Assembly: GCA_014377455.1 (NCBI GenBank)
Contig: JACMPO010000122.1
Location: 1 to 48,498 of the forward strand
Direction: 5' to 3'
From: Flavobacterium sp.
GTDB taxonomy: Bacteria > Bacteroidota > Bacteroidia > Flavobacteriales > Flavobacteriaceae
DNA length: 48,498 nt
Below are positions 37,253-46,980 of the stretch, in pieces (position 1 is the stretch's first letter; every line of letters starts with the position of its first letter). The position numbers and the translations under genes were made by a program. The notes beneath the pieces were generated by a model. That model was given only the letters and a program-made list of their open reading frames with translations. It did not search any database and was not told the DNA's origin.

Positions 37253-37663
37253 ATGAAAAAAATAATTTTAATTTTGCTTGGTATCGCATTATCGTCATGC
37301 TCAAAGAGTAAAAATGACGAGGTGATTCCCGTTTATACAATAAATGGTAAATGGTATTATAAGGAAACTGTGGTAAATGGGATTAACTTCCCTTATACTG
37401 ACCATGAAATTTGTGGAAAAGATTATATTGAATTTTATGACACAAACTCAATTAAAAGTATTGATGTATTTAATTGTGTTGAAGTTTTAGACTGGGTAGG
37501 TACCTAATCAAAAAATGGAAACACATTAATTATAAATAATGGAACTGAAAGTATAAATACAGAAATATTAGAATTAACTGCAAATTCTTTAATTTATAAA
37601 TACAATTATGATAATAATGGCGATGGAATAACAGAAGTTACTATTTCAAAATTTAATCGATAA
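37253..37663 (+). pseudogene. Lipocalin-like lipoprotein with an in-frame stop
   Basis: The frame has 136 codons before the stop at 37661-37663 and is interrupted by TAA at 37505-37507 (codon 85). The lipoprotein signal ends in LSSC. The sequence INGKWYYKE near the start and, after the stop, SKNGNTLIINNGTESINTEILELTANSLIYKY follow the lipocalin-like family plan, where GTYSKNGNTLTI is usual, so Tyr is the likely lost residue. It starts four bases after the barrel gene. A terminator follows. Confidence 0.7.
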
Positions 37664-37668
37664 TAAAC

Positions 37669-37701
37669 AAAAATGGTTCTAAAGTGAGAACCATTTTTTT
37701 T
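37669..37701. terminator. Bidirectional terminator between the lipocalin-like gene and gldC
   Basis: AAAATGGTTCT (37670-37680) pairs perfectly with AGAACCATTTT (37687-37697), with A- and T-runs on both flanks. It serves both convergent transcripts. Confidence 0.82.
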
Positions 37702-38035
37702 ACCGCTTCAATTCTAGTTTTTCGGCAAAATAATCACAAAAATCTCGCATAGTTTCTGCCATTTTTTCGTCTTGTGTAGCGCGCTGAAAAGTGTCTGCCA
37801 TAGCAACTAGAGTTTGATGAAAAAAAAGTTTCATTTCGTCTATGGGCATTTCCTTAGTCCACAAATCAATTCGAAGGGTTTCTTGTGTTTTTGAATCCCA
37901 AACCGAAAGTAAAATTGCTTTTGTTTCTTCTAGTTGCACACCACCATCTTGTGCAGTCCAAGTTAATTTTTCTGGCACACGGTTTTCATCCAGTTCTACT
38001 AAAAATTTTATTTCGGATGTTATTGAATTACTCAT
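37700..38035 (-). CDS. gldC: Gliding motility protein GldC
   Basis: The product has 111 residues with no signal peptide, so it is probably cytoplasmic. The sequence from SEIKFLVELDENRVPEKLTW through DLWTKEMPIDEMKLFFHQT to MRDFCDYFAEKL matches GldC. In Flavobacterium johnsoniae GldC supports but is not essential for gliding, and its biochemical role is not settled. Its ATG shares one base with the gldB stop (TAATG), so the two are translationally coupled. Confidence 0.92.
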   Translation of the reverse strand: MSNSITSEIKFLVELDENRVPEKLTWTAQDGGVQLEETKAILLSVWDSKTQETLRIDLWTKEMPIDEMKLFFHQTLVAMADTFQRATQDEKMAETMRDFCDYFAEKLELKR

Positions 38036-38997
38036 TATTTTTTTGGTTTGTATTTTGATTTTTCGAAAACTTCTTTAGCATCCATTTTTAACAACTGTTG
38101 CACTTTTATCTCTGGATTGTTCTCCATAAAAGACCTTACAATTTGCCAACCCATCCACTGTCCTATTCTACCTGGTGAATCGTTGTCGATTTCAAGATAA
38201 AATTTAGAAAATGGAGCTAAATTTATAAATCGGTTTCCCAACTTAGAATCGGAGCTAAACAATAACTTATCTTCGATGAATTTTCGCCAAATAAATCCTT
38301 CATTTTCTTGACTCCATTTTATTTGATCTTCGGTATAACCAATTTTATCGGCATCGGTATAATCTGGCAACAAAATATCTTTTAAATAAAGTTCTTTTCC
38401 TGAATTTACCATTTGTACAATTAATTCTTTATCAGTAGTTACAGGTAAAATTCCTGATGCAAAACTTGAAACAATATCTGGCATAAGCTGTCGTTGTTCA
38501 AAATTTTGTCTAAGATAAGCAGGGAATTCCGAATAAAATTTATGATTTTTTCCTAGATATAATTCTAAAGCAATGAGCAACTTGTTGTTTGCATAAATGG
38601 CTTTACTATTTTGATCCATTTCGGCAATTACGGTATAAATTTTAGGCGTAATTATTTGTGGAAAATAATATTTAATGTGTTTAAATAGCGTTTCAATCTC
38701 GTCTTTTTCGGGCGAAAAATCTTTGTAACGTTTTTCTACTTCTTGAAATAATTCTCGCCACTGCAAATTTTGGATTTTTTTATTCCAATATTCATCAGGT
38801 GTTCCTTCTGGGAAAAAAAATGGGAATTTAGCTTTTAATTTCTGTAAATCGGCTGGTTTTGTCTCAAAAAATTCTTGATCAAAACGAATGACCTTCATGC
38901 TTACAGGAATTTCTGCTACTGCGGTTTCAACCTCACTTTTATTATTACAAGAGTTTAAAAGTATTGCCAGCATTATTGTACAAATTATATTTTTCAT
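38035..38997 (-). CDS. gldB: Gliding motility lipoprotein GldB
   Basis: The product has 320 residues. A lipoprotein signal ends in LLNSC (Cys 17). The rest follows GldB: VIRFDQEFFETKPADL, FFPEGTPDEYW, IYANNKLLIALELYLG, GILPVTTDKELIVQMVNSGK and GRIGQWMGWQIVRSFMENN. GldB is a membrane lipoprotein required for gliding and for type IX secretion in F. johnsoniae. With gldC it forms a coupled pair read away from nadE. This supports a gliding, T9SS-bearing flavobacterium, in line with the T9SS-type tail at 40.9 kb. Confidence 0.94.
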   Translation of the reverse strand: MKNIICTIMLAILLNSCNNKSEVETAVAEIPVSMKVIRFDQEFFETKPADLQKLKAKFPFFFPEGTPDEYWNKKIQNLQWRELFQEVEKRYKDFSPEKDEIETLFKHIKYYFPQIITPKIYTVIAEMDQNSKAIYANNKLLIALELYLGKNHKFYSEFPAYLRQNFEQRQLMPDIVSSFASGILPVTTDKELIVQMVNSGKELYLKDILLPDYTDADKIGYTEDQIKWSQENEGFIWRKFIEDKLLFSSDSKLGNRFINLAPFSKFYLEIDNDSPGRIGQWMGWQIVRSFMENNPEIKVQQLLKMDAKEVFEKSKYKPKK

Positions 38998-39177
38998 ATT
39001 CTACATTTTTGAAAACAAACATTGTATTGAAAACGGATTTCCTAGCCCAGATTGCAACGAAAATCCTTTTTTCTCGATTTTTTTTCGAGAAAAAAGATTG
39101 GAGTGAAAAGCTGGAAATAGCTCCAAAAAACAAATCATAAATTTATTTTAATGGAAACAATTTTTGTTATAATTTAT

Positions 39178-39185
39178 TAATTTTG
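39178..39185 (+). promoter_or_regulatory. Predicted -7 promoter element of nadE
   Basis: TAATTTTG matches TAnnTTTG, 38 bases before the nadE ATG. A TTTG at 39163 is too close to be the usual -33 element. Confidence 0.5.
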
Positions 39186-39223
39186 CAAATATACAGTGTT
39201 GATTTTTAAAATTTCCTAGTAGT

Positions 39224-40042
39224 ATGCCAAAAAATAAAAAAGTTAGTACCCTTAAGGTTGAAAAAGTAAATGATGTTATAGTAAAATGGCTGAAAACTTA
39301 TGCTGAAAACGCTAAGGTTTCGGGGTTTGTAATTGGGATATCTGGTGGCGTAGACTCGGCTGTTACTTCAACTTTGTGTGCGCAAACTGGCTTAAAAACT
39401 TTGTGTGTTGAGATGCCTATTCATCAAGCTCCAAACCAAGTGAGTCGTGGTCGTGAACATATTGAACAACTTAAAAAAAGATTTAGTAACGTGAGTAGCG
39501 TTGAAGCAAATTTGACTCCTGTATACGAAAATTTTAAAGAAGCTGTGCCACAATTTGAAGATGAGAGTAAATATAATTTGTCTTTAGCAAATACAAGAGC
39601 TCGATTGCGAATGACAACATTATACTATTTTGCTGGAATTCATGGACTATTAGTTGCTGGAACGGGAAACAAGGTAGAAGATTTTGGAGTAGGATTTTAT
39701 ACCAAATATGGTGATGGCGGTGTGGATTTGAGTCCTATTGCCGATTTGATGAAAAGCGATGTGTATGCATTAGGTAATTTCTTAAAAATTCCAGATTCTA
39801 TTTTAAACGCAGCGCCAACAGACGGACTTTTTGGAGATAATAGAACAGATGAAGACCAGCTTGGGGCAAGTTATGACGAACTGGAATGGGCAATGATGTT
39901 TACATCAAACAAAAACCAAGGTGATAAACTGTCCATTAGAGAAAAAAAAGTGTTAGAAATTTATCAATCGTTAAATAAATTGAACCAACACAAAATGTTA
40001 TCGATACCTGTTTGTACAATTTCAGAGGAATTTCGTAAATAA
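39224..40042 (+). CDS. nadE: NAD+ synthase
   Basis: The product has 272 residues, the length of ammonia-dependent NadE without a glutaminase domain. It amidates deamido-NAD+ in the last step of NAD synthesis. Motifs are GISGGVDSAVTS with the PP-loop SGGVDS at 40-45, ANTRARLRMTTLYYFAG, GTGNKVEDFGVGFYTKYGDGGVDLSPIADL and APTDGLFGDNRTDEDQLG. It is divergent from gldB, and 83 bases separate it from the response regulator. Confidence 0.95.
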   Translation: MPKNKKVSTLKVEKVNDVIVKWLKTYAENAKVSGFVIGISGGVDSAVTSTLCAQTGLKTLCVEMPIHQAPNQVSRGREHIEQLKKRFSNVSSVEANLTPVYENFKEAVPQFEDESKYNLSLANTRARLRMTTLYYFAGIHGLLVAGTGNKVEDFGVGFYTKYGDGGVDLSPIADLMKSDVYALGNFLKIPDSILNAAPTDGLFGDNRTDEDQLGASYDELEWAMMFTSNKNQGDKLSIREKKVLEIYQSLNKLNQHKMLSIPVCTISEEFRK

Positions 40043-40080
40043 AACTTAAAATTTTAACATTCGTTTATTTTTATTTTATA

Positions 40081-40088
40081 TAAATTTG
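40081..40088 (+). promoter_or_regulatory. Predicted -7 promoter element of the response regulator gene
   Basis: TAAATTTG matches TAnnTTTG, 37 bases before the ATG at 40126. No clear -33 TTTG is seen. Confidence 0.5.
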
Positions 40089-40125
40089 TTAAAGATTATT
40101 TATTCTTACCATAAATCTTGTAAAT

Positions 40126-40755
40126 ATGATAAACGTTTGCCTAGCTGACAATTACCCAGTTGTCCATTTTGGAGTAAAATCTTACTTCAAAGATCACCCA
40201 GAAATTAGTGTTGTTTCAAATGTTGGAAGTTTTTTTATGGTTCCTGATGCGCTCAGAAATAAAGAAATAAATGTATTAGTGATTGACCTTGAACTAGATG
40301 GATTAAAAAGCATCTATGAATTGAAAGCGATTATCAAAAATTTTCCAAATACTAAAGTACTTGTTTTTACAAGTTTAAACGAACAAATTTATGCTCCTAA
40401 TGCAATAAAATCGGGTGTTTCTGGATATGTTCATAAATCGTCAAAACTTGAAACTCTTGGAACTACTATTATAAGAGTACATCAAGGTTTAGTAATGATG
40501 AGTGAAAACATTAAGAAAAATTTAGCCTTAATTGCCAAGCAAAATAAAAGTGAACGGTTGTATCGCAAACTTTCTAATAGAGAAATAGAGGTGCTTAGGT
40601 ATTTATGTGATGGGAAAAAAAATAATGAAGTTTCAAAAATTTTGGGCTTAAATGAAAAAACAATTAGTACTTACAAACTTAGACTTTTACAAAAGCTTAA
40701 CGTAACAAACCTTGTAGATTTAGTTAACAAAGCAAAAACATTAGATATTGTATAA
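40126..40755 (+). CDS. LuxR/NarL-type response regulator
   Basis: The product has 209 residues. The receiver domain (1-120) keeps Asp 54 (VIDLEL) as phosphorylation site, Thr 82 and Lys 104; the acidic pocket has Asp 8 but Ala 7 in place of the usual second acidic residue. The LuxR-type helix-turn-helix is at about 147-205 (KLSNREIEVLRYLCDGKKNNEVSKILGL). No histidine kinase gene is next to it, so it is an orphan in this window. A perfect 21-bp hairpin terminator follows at 40774-40822. Target genes are unknown. Confidence 0.9.
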   Translation: MINVCLADNYPVVHFGVKSYFKDHPEISVVSNVGSFFMVPDALRNKEINVLVIDLELDGLKSIYELKAIIKNFPNTKVLVFTSLNEQIYAPNAIKSGVSGYVHKSSKLETLGTTIIRVHQGLVMMSENIKKNLALIAKQNKSERLYRKLSNREIEVLRYLCDGKKNNEVSKILGLNEKTISTYKLRLLQKLNVTNLVDLVNKAKTLDIV

Positions 40756-40773
40756 AAATTACTTTTAAGATAA

Positions 40774-40822
40774 AAATTAAAAATCCAAAATTCAGATAGA
40801 TTGAATTTTGGATTTTTAATTT
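40774..40822. terminator. Terminator with a 21-bp perfect stem
   Basis: Positions 40774-40794 pair without mismatch with 40802-40822 over a seven-base loop. T-runs occur on both strands, so it may serve the response regulator and the convergent metalloprotease gene. Confidence 0.85.
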
Positions 40823-40888
40823 AGATAAATGAATCATTAAAAAATTGCTGCAAACCAGAATTACTTGGCGCGTAGCAATTTAAATTTA

Positions 40889-43800
40889 TTATAATTTAAT
40901 GAATCGTTTTGAAATTGTAATTGCTGGATTTGAAACTTCTATTAAATAAGTTCCCGATTGAATTGAGCTTACATCAACTGAATTATTTTCGATTTTTCCT
41001 TTTCCTAATTCTTGACCCATCATATTTATAATTCTATAAGTTGAATCATTTTCAAGATTATAAATATTCAATAGGTTTCCAGAATCTGGATTTGGATAGA
41101 TAGCACCACTTTTAACATTAGAAATGGTTACATCTGTAACATATTTATTTCCTAATCCACCACAGGTATCAACTGCAAAAGAATCCCATTCAGTAGCTAA
41201 ATTGAAAATGATATTTGGAGAATTAACTGATGCTTTTCGTCTTAATGTTGTGTCAATTGCAAAATTTGCTACTCCACCATTGAATGTTCCAATTATGTCA
41301 ATTAATACTACATTTTTAAATAAGCCAACTGGGTCATTTCCGTTAAAAGTTAGTTCAACACCAGCAGTAGAAATATTTGCACTTGAAGCATTATAACATC
41401 CTAGAGCTATCGAGCTGTTAACTAAAACAAACTTGGCTCCGTTAATTAAATTTCCAGAAAGGGTAATTCCATTACTCCAAGTTCCAGCACCATTTGTTTG
41501 TTTTTTTACGGTATAAATGCTAAGATCAACAGTTGAACCTGTATTGTTAGCAATTTCTAAAGCTTTATTATTAGAAGAACCTTATATATATTCTGAAAAA
41601 AGCAAATCTGAAGCTAAACCTGTATTGGATAATGTTGTTACACTTACAGTATTACTTGCAACTGAAACATTTCCAGCGGCATCTTTAGCTTTTACTGAAA
41701 ATGAATAAGTGGTGGAGGCTGTTAAACCTGTTAAAGAGTAAGTTGAAGCAGATGTTGAGCCCAGTAATATTCCGCCTTGATACACATCATAACCCGTAAC
41801 TGCAACATTATCTGTAGCGCCAAACCAAGATAAATTAGTTGTTGTTTGTGTTGTTCCAGATGCCGATACAGTAGGTGCAGTAGGTGCAGTTGTATCAGAT
41901 GTTGGAGCAAGAGTTGTTACACTAACAGTATTACTTGCAACTGAAATATTTCCTGCAACATCCTTAGCTTTTACTGTAAATGAATAAGAGGTTGAAGCAA
42001 CTAATCCAGTAATTGTAGTTGATGTGGTTGTAGTTGATCCTAAAAGAGTAGTGCCTTGATATACATCATAACCTGTTACAGCAACATTATCAGTTGCTCC
42101 AGACCATGATAAATTAGTAGTAGTTTGAGTTGTTCCAGATGCTGAAAGTGTTGGTGCTGTAGGAGCAATTGTATCAGTTGAACCTGCTGTTATTGTGAAA
42201 TTTGTATTCGAAACATCAAAGAAAATATGGTTTGTACCCTTCACCATTATTCTATTTGTAGTGCCAGCAATATTAGGAATTATAACCGTTTGGGTTCCAT
42301 CATTTGGAGTTGATGCTAAAATTGTTGTCCAGGTTGAACCTCCATTTGTAGAAAGTAAAATATCAACATTTGCACAATTTACGCCGTTAGCTGTTGTCCC
42401 AGCAACAACCCAAGTAACTGTTTGCGTACTTCCACCAACATAAGATACTGCTGTATTAGGCGAACTAACAGAAAAAGGTCCTGCTGTAGCATTGACAGTC
42501 AAAACTGTATCGTCTGAATTGTTTGCAGGTCCACCGGCATGATTATCTCTAACTGTTAATCTAAAATTTAATGTTCTTGCTACATTTGATAATGCTTCAA
42601 CCGTAATTTCGGATCCAGCAGTTGTTGTACCACCAGATAAAACTGTGGTTAAATTTGGAAAATATCGAGTTGAATTTATTGTAGCACTGTAAGATCTGAA
42701 ATTTACTCCAGTTGTTTTAGTTGCACTTGGTGCAGTAGCTGTATTTTGGGAATCTATTTGTTCCCAATCATAAGTTAAAGCATCTCCATTAGTATCAGTA
42801 GCAACTCCTGTTAACATAAATGGAGTTCCTTTTGGAATGGTATAATCTAAACCAGCATTTGCAGTTGGTACTGAATTTCCAGTAGCCGTATTTGTTTGAC
42901 AAGTTGTAGTCTTTACATAATTTGTTACTTGTTGAATACTAATTCCGCGAAAAAATGGATCGGAATGCGGTTGCACATCTAAAGTAGTAATCCCAGCATA
43001 TCCCATTATTGTAGAACCGCTTCCTGGCTCCATTTGAACGCTTGTACCTTCATTACTGTGAGTAAAAGTGTGATTAGCTCCAAATTGATGACCCATTTCA
43101 TGAGCTACATAATCTATATCAAAATTATCACCAGATGGAATTCCGTCTGCTGGAGAAGTAAACCCACTGCCTTTGCCTAATGGTGTTCCGCTTGTGGGGT
43201 TTACACAAACACAACCTATACAACCTGCATTACCACCACCACCTGATGCTCCAAATAAATGACCAATATCATAATTTGCATTCCCAATTGTGTTTGTTAA
43301 CGCTGTTTGTAACTCTTAATTCCACGCTCCTGCTGCTCCTGCTGTTGCAGCCGAATAGGAATCAGTTGAAGCATTAGTGTAAATCACCAAATCAGTATTT
43401 GCTATTAGATTCATGTGTACTCCAAAATCTTTTTCAAAAACACCATTAACTCGTGTCAAACTATTATTTATTGCAGCTAATGCTAACGCTTTTGTTCCAC
43501 CAAAATAGGCTGTATACTCACCCGTTACTGACATTGCAAGTCTAAAAGTTCTCAAAGTTCCATCATCCGCATTAGGACGCAATACACTTGTATTCACTTT
43601 TGGTTTTGCACTATCAATTACGCTACATTCAAAATGAGAAAGTGAATGGATTTTGTCTGATTTTTTATATACAGAATACGTAATTAAATCTTGAGATATT
43701 GGCTCAATAAATACTGCTGATTTATCAGCATAAATCACCATAGATTTAAAACCTAAAGGCGACAAACTGAAATAGGCTGTAGCAGTAGGATTATCAATTC

Positions 43801-44143
43801 CAATTCCGATGTACGATTTAATATCTGGATATCTAGATGCAAGAGCCACATCCATATTTGAACTTTCATAAACTTTGAAACGTTCCAAAGTTCCGTCAGA
43901 ATCTGGCAATGACAAAATCACATTAGATGTTTTAGCCGTTTCATTTCGTTGAGGAGCCTGAAGTAAAGTAGTTTTAATAGCCACGAGATCTAAATCTAGA
44001 ATGGTTTTTTCAGGAAGATTCAAATTTCTCTTTAATAGCGAAACATCAGTTTTTGCAGATTGTTTCCAAAATGTTCGATTTTGTTGTGCAAATGAAAAAC
44101 TTGTTAGAGTTAATAAAGCGACAGTGAGTAGTTTATAATTCAT
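40889..44143 (-). pseudogene. T9SS-type reprolysin-like zinc metalloprotease with two in-frame stops
   Basis: One frame of 1084 codons before the final stop is broken by TAA at 43316-43318 (codon 276) and 41582-41584 (codon 854), with no frameshift. Order: signal peptide (MNYKLLTVALLTLTSFSFAQ), propeptide, metalloprotease domain with zinc motif HEMGHQFGANH (348-358), two near-identical Fn3 domains, a lamin-tail-like domain (FSEYI-stop-GSSNNKALEI, where Glu is expected), and a type A T9SS sorting domain ending SNPAITISKRFIKL (from about 1010). An intact protein would be exported through the type IX system to the surface. As read, no product can contain both signal peptide and protease. Confidence 0.85.
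41634..42191 (-). repeat. Two near-identical Fn3-coding repeats, 279 bp apart
   Basis: Units at about 41913-42191 and 41634-41912 encode 93-residue Fn3 domains sharing APTxSASGTTQTTTNLSW, ATDNVAVTGYDVYQG and AGNxSVASNTVSVTTL. The close match at DNA level points to recent duplication. Confidence 0.85.
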
Positions 44144-44167
44144 AATTTTTTTTGGTTAATTAATCCT

Positions 44168-44201
44168 CAAATTTAACAGTGTTTTTTACACACGCTTCAA
44201 A
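44168..44201 (-). promoter_or_regulatory. Predicted promoter of the metalloprotease gene
   Basis: On the minus strand TTTG (44198-44201) and TAAATTTG (44168-44175) are separated by 22 bases, within the Bacteroidota range. The -7 element is 24 bases before the ATG. Confidence 0.6.
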
Positions 44202-44356
44202 CATTTTAAAAATATATTAACAAATCGACGAACTTCAAATCAAACCATTATGATATAATCAATAATCTAAGGAAAAAACTATCAAATCAGCATTTGACTT
44301 TAACGAATACAAATAGTAATTAGGAAATGTTATACTTTTATGAAAATTATTAAAAA

Positions 44357-45469
44357 ATGCAACTTAGTTTTTGGGAGATAAAAAATTGGTTCACCAATGT
44401 TGATTTTACTATTGTAGGTAGTGGCATCGTTGGGATTCATTGTGCTTTAAACTTACGGGGACGTTTTCCAGAAAGTAAAATATTAATTCTCGAAAAAGGA
44501 ATTTTGCCTCAAGGCGCAAGCACAAAAAATGCTGGTTTTGCTTGTTTTGGTAGTCTATCTGAAATTATAGACGATTTAAAAACACACACTGAACAGGAAG
44601 TGATAAACTTAGTATCTAAACGAAAACTTGGATTAGAATTATTGCGAAAACGAGTTGGTGATGCTACATTAAATTTGAAATCTTATGGTGGTTATGAACT
44701 TTTTTTGAAAGACGACATTGAAACTTATGAGGAATAATTGTCTAAAATGCCATTTATCAATGAAGTAATGAGTTCGGTTTTTAAATCAGATTTATTTAGA
44801 AAGCAACCAGACCCATTTGGGTTTGATAATATTCAAGAAAACTCTATTTTTAATCCATTTGAAATGCAAATTGATACTGGAAACATGATGCAAGAACTTA
44901 TTAAACAAGCTACAAACCAAAATATATTGATTTTAAATCAAATCGAGGTTGTCTCTTACAAAGATAATGATACCAATGTAGAAATTGCTGTAAACGATTT
45001 TAGCTTTATAACTAAAAAACTGCTTTTTGCTACTAATGGATTTGCTGGAGTATTAACAAACCATGAAGTAAAACCAGCAAGAGCACAGGTATTGGTGACA
45101 GAACCAATTAAAAATTTAAAAATTAAAGGCACTTTTCATCTCGATAAAGGATATTATTATTTTAGAAATATTGAAAACAGAATTTTGCTTGGAGGTGGCA
45201 GAAACCTTGATTTTGAGGGGGAAACAACTACCGAATTTGGTCAGACTGAAAAAATTCAAAATCACTTGGAAAAATTATTAAAAGAAGTAATTTTACCAAA
45301 TCAAGAGTTCAAAATTTCACACCGTTGGTCAGGAATAATGGGAATGGGAAATAGTAAAAATCCTATTGTCTCGCAACTTTCAACTAACGTTTATTGTGGT
45401 GTACGACTTGGCGGCATGGGAGTTGCCATAGGAAGTTTAGTAGGTCAAGAATTAGCATCGTTAGTATAA
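44357..45469 (+). pseudogene. FAD-dependent oxidoreductase (DAO family) with an in-frame stop
   Basis: One frame of 370 codons before the final stop runs from 44357 to 45469, broken by TAA at 44735-44737 (codon 127). The FAD-binding motif is TIVGSGIVGIHCALNL (near 20), followed by LILEKGILPQGASTKNAGF. After the stop the frame continues SKMPFINEVMSSVF through PARAQVLVTEP, ILLGGGRNLDF and HRWSGIMGMG to CGVRLGGMGVAIGSLVGQEL, which is the usual C-terminal half of the DAO family. The substrate is unknown. The mtgA start immediately follows the final stop, so the stop codon might be polar on mtgA. Confidence 0.8.
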
Positions 45470-46195
45470 ATGGCAATTAAAAAGACATCAAAACCATCTA
45501 AAAAATCAGGATCTTTTTTAAAAAGCGCCTCTCGTTTCATCTTCAAAATATTCCTGTGGTTTTTAGGGATTTCATTTTTATTAGTAATCATCTTTAAGTG
45601 GATTCCTATTCCCATAACGCCATTAATGGTAACTAGAGCCATAGAAAATAAAATAGACGGCGACGAAATGGTTTTGAGTCACGATTGGGTTCCGCTTGAC
45701 GAGATTTCGGTAAATCTTCAAAAAGCAGTTATAGCAAGTGAAGATGGAAATTTTTTAATCCACAGTGGTTTTGATTTTAAAGCTATTCAAAAAGCGATAA
45801 AAAATAATAATAAAGGTAGAAAACTAAAAGGTGGCAGTACTATTTCGCAACAAACAGCAAAAAATATATTTCTTTGGCAAGGCAGAAGTTACCTCCGCAA
45901 AGGGCTTGAAGCCTATTTCACCGTTTTAATCGAGCTAATTTGGGGAAAACAGCGTATTATGGAAGTGTATTTAAACAGCATTGAAATGGGAAATGGTGTT
46001 TATGGTGCTCAAACTGCAAGTGAACATTGGTATCGAACTGATGCTAAAAACCTTACACCCATTCAAGCAGCAGGGATTGCAGCAATTCTTCCTAATCCAC
46101 GAAAATTTAAAGCAACAAATTCAAGTGCTTATATTGAAAATAGGAAAAATAAAATTGCACGGGTAATGCGTTTAATAGGAAAACCAAAATACTAA
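45470..46195 (+). CDS. mtgA: Monofunctional peptidoglycan glycosyltransferase MtgA
   Basis: The product has 241 residues. A basic N-terminus and one membrane helix (about 23-43) precede a GT51 domain. Motifs are IASEDGNFLIHSGFD with the catalytic Glu 91, GGSTISQQTAKNIFLW (121-136), RKGLEAYFTVLIELIWGKQRIMEVYLN and GAQTASEHWY. There is no transpeptidase domain. MtgA polymerises lipid II glycan strands at the periplasmic face. It begins directly at the end of the FAD oxidoreductase frame (TAA-ATG). Confidence 0.94.
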   Translation: MAIKKTSKPSKKSGSFLKSASRFIFKIFLWFLGISFLLVIIFKWIPIPITPLMVTRAIENKIDGDEMVLSHDWVPLDEISVNLQKAVIASEDGNFLIHSGFDFKAIQKAIKNNNKGRKLKGGSTISQQTAKNIFLWQGRSYLRKGLEAYFTVLIELIWGKQRIMEVYLNSIEMGNGVYGAQTASEHWYRTDAKNLTPIQAAGIAAILPNPRKFKATNSSAYIENRKNKIARVMRLIGKPKY

Positions 46196-46242
46196 AGATT
46201 TTTTGTATTTTTACATTCCCAACTCCCTTAACCTCTAACCAA

Positions 46243-46836
46243 ATGCAAGAATTCTGGATTTATTTCAAAATAGGATTACACCATGTTTTGGATATTCATG
46301 GCTACGATCATATCTTATTTTTAATTGCATTAACTGTTCCTTATGCCTTTAAAGATTGGAAACGCGTAATAATTTTAGTCTCCATTTTTACCGTTGGTCA
46401 TACTCTTGCATTACTATTATCGGTGTTTAATATAGTTGTTGTCAAGGCAAATATTGTTGAAGTTATAATTCCAATAACCATTTTAATTACCGCTTTTTTC
46501 AATCTATTCACAGCTGGAAAATCTTCAAAACAAGAAAGCATAACCTTTGTTGGATTCGTAACCTTGTTCTTTGGAATAATTCACGGATTAGGATTTTCTA
46601 ATTATTTTAAAACTATATTATCTGGAGATGCATTAGTCAAATTACCCAAGTTATTAGAATTTGCTCTAGGGATTGAAACCGCACAAGTCATTGTTGTAGT
46701 AGCCGTTTTAATTTTATCTTTTATAGTCCAAACACTCTTTCGGTTTAACAAACGTGACTTTACACTAGTGATGTCATCATTTATAATTGGCGTAGTAATC
46801 CCACTCATAATCCAAAGTCCACTATGGAAAAGATAA
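46243..46836 (+). CDS. HupE/UreJ family membrane protein
   Basis: The product has 197 residues with about six membrane helices. His residues typical of the family are HHVLDIHGYDH near the N-terminus, VGHT after the second helix and IIHGLGFS in the middle. HupE and UreJ proteins are metal (often nickel) carriers, but no hydrogenase or urease genes are near. In Bacteroidota this type often stands alone, so the metal is not assigned. It starts 48 bases after mtgA. Confidence 0.85.
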   Translation: MQEFWIYFKIGLHHVLDIHGYDHILFLIALTVPYAFKDWKRVIILVSIFTVGHTLALLLSVFNIVVVKANIVEVIIPITILITAFFNLFTAGKSSKQESITFVGFVTLFFGIIHGLGFSNYFKTILSGDALVKLPKLLEFALGIETAQVIVVVAVLILSFIVQTLFRFNKRDFTLVMSSFIIGVVIPLIIQSPLWKR

Positions 46837-46880
46837 TTATTTCTGGAGCAAATCGATAGTGTTATTCTAAAAAGGTAATT

Positions 46881-46940
46881 CCTGCTTTCCACTTGTAGTC
46901 CCGATAAAAATCGGGAGCTACCGTTGCAATCAGGGCTAGA
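46881..46940. repeat. Intergenic repeat-like remnant with a CCCGAT/ATCGGG hairpin
   Basis: CCTGCTTTCC at 46881 and a TCCCGAT/ATCGGGA hairpin (46899-46916) are followed by CCGTTGCAATCAGGGCTAG. Such phrases recur in intergenic gaps of Bacteroidota genomes as I recall them. No coding role is seen. Confidence 0.45.
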
Positions 46941-46980
46941 CTATAAATCATTTGAACATTAAATAAGGCAGGTCAAAGCC

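Noticed and set aside
33828..45469. Reassignment of TAA to a sense codon
   Set aside because: Essential genes such as rpsO and ftsZ end in TAA, and the residues expected at the internal stops differ between sites.
46243..46836. Part of a nickel-enzyme operon
   Set aside because: No urease or hydrogenase genes lie nearby; the neighbours are mtgA and hppA.
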